DNA of 9,968 bases from Methanomassiliicoccaceae archaeon (lineage in GTDB: Archaea; Thermoplasmatota; Thermoplasmata; Methanomassiliicoccales; Methanomethylophilaceae): the NCBI GenBank assembly GCA_009778275.1, contig WRKC01000077.1:1-9968 (forward strand), written 5' to 3'. The stretch's first letter is position 1, and each line of letters starts with the position of its first letter. Made by a program: the position numbers and the translations under genes. The notes beneath the pieces were generated by a model. The model ran no database searches. It was not told the origin of the DNA and worked only from the letters and a program-made list of their open reading frames with translations. Positions 6,835-9,968 of this stretch are shown here, in pieces.

Positions 6835-8052
6835 TCATAGATCCGGTCCGTCATCCATCCCGTCGCCCAAGATAAGGGAGCTTTCTTCCGCCGGCAGCTC
6901 ATCCACGGTCCTGAGTTTACGTTCGATCGCCCTCGAGCGCGTTCCGACAGTGTCTATCTCCTTTGCTGCGGAATCGATCTTCTTCTTGATGCTGTCCATG
7001 ACCGCGCTGTACTTGCCGAACTCGGTCTTGACCGCACCGAGCAGTTCCCAGACCTCGCTGGAACGGCGCTCGATAGCTAGGGTCCTGAATCCCATCTGCA
7101 GGCTCGAAAGGAAGGCTGCGAGGTTCGTAGGCCCGACGACCGTAACCTTGTAGGTGTTCCGAAGCGTCTCGAACAGGTCCGTCCTGCGCACGATCTCTGC
7201 ATACAATCCTTCCGCGGGGACGAACATGATCGCGAAATCGGTCGTCCTCGGCGGGTTGATGTACTTGTCGTGGATCTCTTTGGCGGATCTCTTGACGGAC
7301 GATTCGAAACCGTTCGAGATGCTCTTCAACTCATTCTCGCCCAGGCCGGAATCATATGCGTCAAGCAGTCTCTGATAATCCTCCGTCGGGAATTTCGAGT
7401 CGATCGGCAGCATAAGCGTCTCGTTCATGCTGTTCTTGTCAGGGAGTTTGATCACATAGTCCACGCGCTCTTGGCTGCCCTCTTTTACGGACCTCTGCGA
7501 TTCGTACTGTCCCGGGGAGAGGATCTGTTCCAGAATGGTGCCCAGCTGTATCTCGCCGAGCGTGCCTTTGGTCTTCACGTTGGCCAGCACCCTCTTGAGA
7601 TCGTCCACCCCGGATGCAAGCTGTTTCATCTCTCCGAGTCCCTTATGCACCTGTTCGAGCCTCTCGTTAATCAGCTTGAATGATTCGTCAAACCTTTTAT
7701 CGACGGTCGTTTTCAAATTCTCATCGACGGCCTTGCGCATCTCCTCAAGCTTTTCCTTGTTCTCCTCACGGATCCCCTTGAGCTGCTCATCGATGGTCTG
7801 CTTCATCCTTTCCTGCTGTATGTTCATCTCCTCGCGGTTCTTGAGTGCCGCATCGGCGCTTTCCGCGCGGTTGCGGACGAACTCGTCCCTTATCATAGGG
7901 TCGAACCTGCCGAACGCCGTTTCCATTGAATCCAAACGGCGTTCCAACCCCGGCGGAATATCATTCTTTTCTTTTTTTCTGATAAGAAGTACCAGATTTA
8001 CTGCAAGCAGCAGACAGACCACCGCAAACATCGCAATTATCTCAATATCCAT
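6835..8052 (-). CDS. rmuC: DNA recombination protein RmuC
   Basis: RmuC-family proteins are membrane-tethered, coiled-coil proteins with a predicted nuclease-like core, linked in E. coli to limiting rearrangement at inverted repeats; the biochemical activity is not well established. The 405-residue product has an N-terminal helix (about 4-24), a long charged coiled-coil region (about 35-145) and the RmuC domain (about 150-380). Diagnostic stretches are VLANVKTKGTLGEIQLGTIL, SPGQYESQ, ERVDYVIKLP, LPIDSKFPTEDYQRL, FVPAEGLYAEI and PTNLAAFLSSLQMGF. Start choice: the perfect AGAGGAG at 8059-8065 abuts an ATG at 8058 with no spacer, but sits six bases before the ATG at 8052, so the latter is preferred. 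The C-terminus is acidic and disordered. It lies 75 bp downstream of fic and 40 bp upstream of the PP-ATPase fusion, on the same strand. The family is mainly bacterial, so lateral acquisition is plausible. Confidence 0.93.
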   Translation of the reverse strand: MDIEIIAMFAVVCLLLAVNLVLLIRKKEKNDIPPGLERRLDSMETAFGRFDPMIRDEFVRNRAESADAALKNREEMNIQQERMKQTIDEQLKGIREENKEKLEEMRKAVDENLKTTVDKRFDESFKLINERLEQVHKGLGEMKQLASGVDDLKRVLANVKTKGTLGEIQLGTILEQILSPGQYESQRSVKEGSQERVDYVIKLPDKNSMNETLMLPIDSKFPTEDYQRLLDAYDSGLGENELKSISNGFESSVKRSAKEIHDKYINPPRTTDFAIMFVPAEGLYAEIVRRTDLFETLRNTYKVTVVGPTNLAAFLSSLQMGFRTLAIERRSSEVWELLGAVKTEFGKYSAVMDSIKKKIDSAAKEIDTVGTRSRAIERKLRTVDELPAEESSLILGDGMDDGPDL

Positions 8053-8127
8053 ACCCATCTCCTCTGAAAGTGTTGCTTCAATATCTGCGGCCGGAATAAA
8101 GTAATTTTCCGTAATGACAAATTTTTT

Positions 8128-9225
8128 TCAAGTGCGCGCAAGCTCATACTTCGAGCTCCGCCCTCCGGCTTCGCCCTTGATCAGGATGCCTTTTTCCATC
8201 AGGTCATTTATATCGCGTAAAGCGGTGTCGGTGGAACATTTTGTTATCTTTGCCCATTTCGAAGAAGTGATTTTTCCGAAGAAATCGTCAAAGAGCATGT
8301 TAATGATCATACGTTGACGTTCGTTTATCTGAACGTCTGCATGTTTTTCCCAGAACAATGTTTTCAACAAAACGCTCCGTACGCTTTCTTCGGTTTCCTC
8401 CAGCGCGCGTCTGAGGGAATGCAGGAACCATATGAGCCATTCGGAGATGTCTCCGTTTCCGCGTTGCACTTTTTTTAATGTGTCGTAGTATCCCCCCCGG
8501 TCCGAAAGGAGTTGTTTGGACAGGCTGTAGAAACGTTTTTCCGAGTTCTCGCTGCGTGCGAGCACCATATCGGAGATTGCTCTCGCAATCCGTCCGTTCC
8601 CATCGTCGAAAGGATGGATTATGACAAACCACAGATGTGCTATGGCCGACTTCAATATGGGGTCGATGACGATCCCATCGTTGAACCACTGAAGGAATCT
8701 ATCCATCTCTTTTTTGACTTCTGTTGCCGCGACCGCTTCGTAATGGACCTTTTCCTTTCCGATCGCGCCGGAAGCGACCTTCATTTCTCCTGTGCGGTAC
8801 TGCGCCACGGCAATCTTGTTCATTCCGCTGTATCCGGTGGGGAAAAGCGACGCATGCCAGCCGAAAAGGCGTTCTTCCGTCAGCGGAAGCAGATAATTCT
8901 GCGTTCCATCAAGCACCATCTCAACGACCCCCTCTGTATAGCGGGATGTTTTGACCAGACCCGCAACATTCAACCCCAGGCGCCTTGCGACCGATGAGCG
9001 CACTTGTTCCGGGTCCAACTCTTCGCCCTCTATCCTGAATGAATTCAACACATCGGACGTAAGCATATCCAGATTCTTCTCTTCTTTCGAGGAGAGTCCG
9101 AGCGGAAGGATCAGCCCCATGATCATACCCTGCAAAAGACGAACTTCACCTAACGATGCGCCTACGGCCGCATCTTGCCATCTGAAATCGGTCCAATTCT
9201 CGTGCTGGTGAATGTACTCTGTCAT
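8128..9225 (-). CDS. Fic family protein (DUF4172-type N-terminus, C-terminal winged helix)
   Basis: Fic enzymes usually transfer AMP from ATP to hydroxyl side chains of target proteins. The catalytic motif HPFDDGNGRIAR spans residues 204-215 and is intact, including His204 and the anion-binding and Arg positions. An inhibitory helix motif [ST]xxxE[GN] appears as SFRIEG (Ser62, Glu66, Gly67), so this is a class II Fic that can silence itself by placing Glu66 in the ATP site. The N-terminus (YIHQHENWTDFRW) is that of the DUF4172 subgroup, and the target-docking flap is KVASGAIGKEKVHYEA (149-164). Residues about 300-362 form a winged-helix domain (QRMIINMLF...KITKCSTDTALRDINDLMEKGILIKGEAGGRSSKYEL). 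Length 365 matches the subgroup. A TATA box 24-32 bases before the ATG and two palindromes upstream suggest a leaderless, repressed transcript. No separate antitoxin gene is adjacent, consistent with built-in inhibition. Confidence 0.94.
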   Translation of the reverse strand: MTEYIHQHENWTDFRWQDAAVGASLGEVRLLQGMIMGLILPLGLSSKEEKNLDMLTSDVLNSFRIEGEELDPEQVRSSVARRLGLNVAGLVKTSRYTEGVVEMVLDGTQNYLLPLTEERLFGWHASLFPTGYSGMNKIAVAQYRTGEMKVASGAIGKEKVHYEAVAATEVKKEMDRFLQWFNDGIVIDPILKSAIAHLWFVIIHPFDDGNGRIARAISDMVLARSENSEKRFYSLSKQLLSDRGGYYDTLKKVQRGNGDISEWLIWFLHSLRRALEETEESVRSVLLKTLFWEKHADVQINERQRMIINMLFDDFFGKITSSKWAKITKCSTDTALRDINDLMEKGILIKGEAGGRSSKYELART

Positions 9226-9238
9226 ATGAGAATGTTCA

Positions 9239-9300
9239 TGCGGTGAATCTATAAATTATTCACCGCAAAAATGCGGTGAATAAGCACATCATTTACCGCA
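9239..9300. promoter_or_regulatory. Tandem palindromic operator candidate upstream of fic
   Basis: Four related 10-base half-sites alternate in orientation: TGCGGTGAAT at 9239-9248, ATTCACCGCA at 9258-9267, TGCGGTGAAT at 9272-9281 and ATTTACCGCA at 9291-9300. They form two units of TGCGGTGAAT-N9-ATTYACCGCA whose centres are 33 bp apart, about three helical turns. The two inner half-sites also make a perfect 12-bp inverted repeat with a 4-base AAAA loop (9256-9283). The first three half-sites are identical and the fourth has one change. This geometry is what a dimeric DNA-binding protein occupying two sites on one face of the helix would need. The regulator is not identified; the winged helix of the Fic protein itself is a candidate. 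Confidence 0.7.
9249..9257 (-). promoter_or_regulatory. TATA box of fic, inside the proximal operator
   Basis: The minus strand reads AATTTATAG, 24-32 bases before the A of the fic ATG at 9225. That is the normal archaeal distance from TATA box to transcript start, so the fic mRNA is predicted to be leaderless; no Shine-Dalgarno sequence is seen before the ATG. The box fills the nine-base gap between two operator half-sites. Confidence 0.55.
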
Positions 9301-9303
9301 TGA

Positions 9304-9349
9304 GAGTCGGGCATACACGGACCCATACGGTACGGTACCGCCCGGACTC
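9304..9349. repeat. Imperfect inverted repeat in the fic/aminotransferase gap
   Basis: GAGTCGGGC (9304-9312) pairs with GCCCGGACTC (9340-9349) as a 9-bp stem with a one-base bulge around a 27-base loop. The loop itself holds a repeated ACGGT and the palindrome CGGTACCG. It sits upstream of the aminotransferase TATA box at about 9391, so it would not be transcribed with that gene and is more likely a protein-binding site or a remnant than an RNA structure. No tRNA fold is recognisable. Confidence 0.4.
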
Positions 9350-9389
9350 GTAGGTGCGGGAGAATGGCGAAACAACTATCCGCAATACG

Positions 9390-9426
9390 ATTTATATAAC
9401 CGAATCAACCTGAGGAGCCTGGTGAT
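9390..9426 (+). promoter_or_regulatory. Aminotransferase promoter and RBS
   Basis: ATTTATATAA (9390-9399) contains the archaeal consensus TTTATATA, about 35-42 bases before the ATG at 9433. The Shine-Dalgarno match GGTGAT at 9421-9426 has a 6-base spacer. A transcript starting 25 or so bases after the box would have a leader of roughly 12-18 bases. Confidence 0.65.
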
Positions 9427-9432
9427 TAAAAA

Positions 9433-9968
9433 ATGAAGACAATGAAAGCTTCAAGCAGATCGATGGCAATGGACTACGCAATTCGCGAGGTAACAGTTCC
9501 AGCCGCCGCTGCTGCCAAGAGAGGCATGAAGCTTTACAGCTTCAATATCGGCGACCCCAACAAGTGGGATTTCCAGACGCCCGAGTATTTCAAAACGGCG
9601 CTGAGGAATGCGGTCGACAACACCGACAACGGCTACGGCGATTCCCAGGGCGACCTGTCCTTCAGGGAGGCGATCGTAGAAAGAGAGTTCGAGAAGCACG
9701 GTGCAAGGATAGATGCTGACCGCATCTATATCACGAACGGCGTCAGCGAAGGCATCAACGTACTCATGGCGGCCATCCTTGAACGGGGGGACGAGGTCCT
9801 TCTGCCCGGGCCGGGATATCCGTCATATGCCCAATACATAGGATTCTACGGCGGCAAGGTCGCATCATACAGACAGATCGAGGAAGAGGACTGGAGACCG
9901 GACGTGGACGCGATACGCAAGAAGATCAACGACAGGACCAAAGCGATCGTCGTGATCAACCCCAACAA
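9433..9968 (+). CDS. PLP-dependent class I/II aminotransferase, N-terminal 178 residues (3' end outside window)
   Basis: Fold-type I aminotransferase, probably acting on alanine, aspartate or a related amino acid with a 2-oxo acid acceptor in the cytoplasm. The start is fixed by the TTTATATA box and GGTGAT ribosome binding site. Family landmarks in order: RSMAMDYAIREVTVPA near the N-terminus, FNIGDPNKWDFQTPEYF (substrate-side loop), NGYGDSQGDLSFREAI (the Y-x-S/D-x-x-G motif), ITNGVSEGINVLMAAIL (cofactor phosphate region), GDEVLLPGPGYPSY and the beginning of the NPNNPTG motif where the window ends. The PLP-binding lysine lies beyond the edge. The sequence most resembles the archaeal group containing M. 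jannaschii MJ0001, annotated as aspartate or alanine transaminase; substrate cannot be decided from this half. Divergent from fic, sharing a 207-bp regulatory gap. Confidence 0.93.
   Translation, partial: MKTMKASSRSMAMDYAIREVTVPAAAAAKRGMKLYSFNIGDPNKWDFQTPEYFKTALRNAVDNTDNGYGDSQGDLSFREAIVEREFEKHGARIDADRIYITNGVSEGINVLMAAILERGDEVLLPGPGYPSYAQYIGFYGGKVASYRQIEEEDWRPDVDAIRKKINDRTKAIVVINPN

Noticed and set aside
5941..6840. 299-codon plus-strand frame
   Set aside because: Antisense to the N-terminal half of the PP-ATPase fusion, where the zinc ribbon, PUA-like region and SGGKDS motif lie on the minus strand.
8092..8111. CGGAA-N10-TTCCG inverted repeat between fic and rmuC
   Set aside because: Arms are only 5 bp around an AT-rich centre; such matches are expected by chance and nothing else supports a binding site.
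9239..9300. Repeated half-sites as a CRISPR array or transposon end
   Set aside because: The units are only 10 bases, alternate in orientation and occur four times; no cas genes, transposase or target duplication are present. An operator fits better.

Overview
The window looks archaeal, most likely a Methanomassiliicoccales-type methanogen (Thermoplasmata). The evidence is TTTATATA-type TATA boxes upstream of starts, GGTGAT-like ribosome binding sites, a methanogen-type fusion of zinc ribbon, PUA domain, PP-ATPase and ferredoxin, and an archaeal MJ0001-type aminotransferase. None of the seven complete genes ends in TAG, which fits a pyrrolysine user but proves little. The lineage is inferred from protein character only; no rRNA or marker gene is present.

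Layout. 1-1431 (minus) holds cysE, then cysS, which runs off the left edge: serine O-acetyltransferase for cysteine synthesis and cysteinyl-tRNA synthetase, 15 bp apart. 1432-1668 is a divergent promoter region with strong TATA-like boxes. 1669-2229 (plus) encodes an unrecognised two-helix membrane protein. 2230-2324 is a convergent intergenic gap with a small hairpin and a T-rich stretch. 2325-4793 (minus) is a tight lemA-DUF2207 membrane pair. 4857-6794 (minus) is a 645-residue zinc ribbon/PUA/PAPS-reductase-like/ferredoxin protein. 6835-8052 (minus) is RmuC. 8128-9225 (minus) is a Fic AMP-transferase-type protein with its own inhibitory motif and a C-terminal winged helix. 9226-9432 is a divergent regulatory region, and 9433 to the right edge (plus) is the start of a class I/II aminotransferase.

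How the genes fit together. cysE-cysS and lemA-DUF2207 are clear two-gene units. The 4857-9225 genes lie on one strand in the order fic, rmuC, PP-ATPase fusion, with gaps of 75 and 40 bp, so co-transcription is possible but not shown.

The most striking non-coding signal is just upstream of fic: two copies of the palindrome TGCGGTGAAT-N9-ATTYACCGCA, centred 33 bp apart. The nine-base gap of the proximal copy is a TATA box placed 24-32 bases before the fic ATG. This is a good candidate operator for a leaderless, repressible fic promoter. I found no CRISPR array, insertion sequence, tRNA or rRNA. No clearly new multi-gene system is evident; the best leads are the fic operator and the PP-ATPase fusion.
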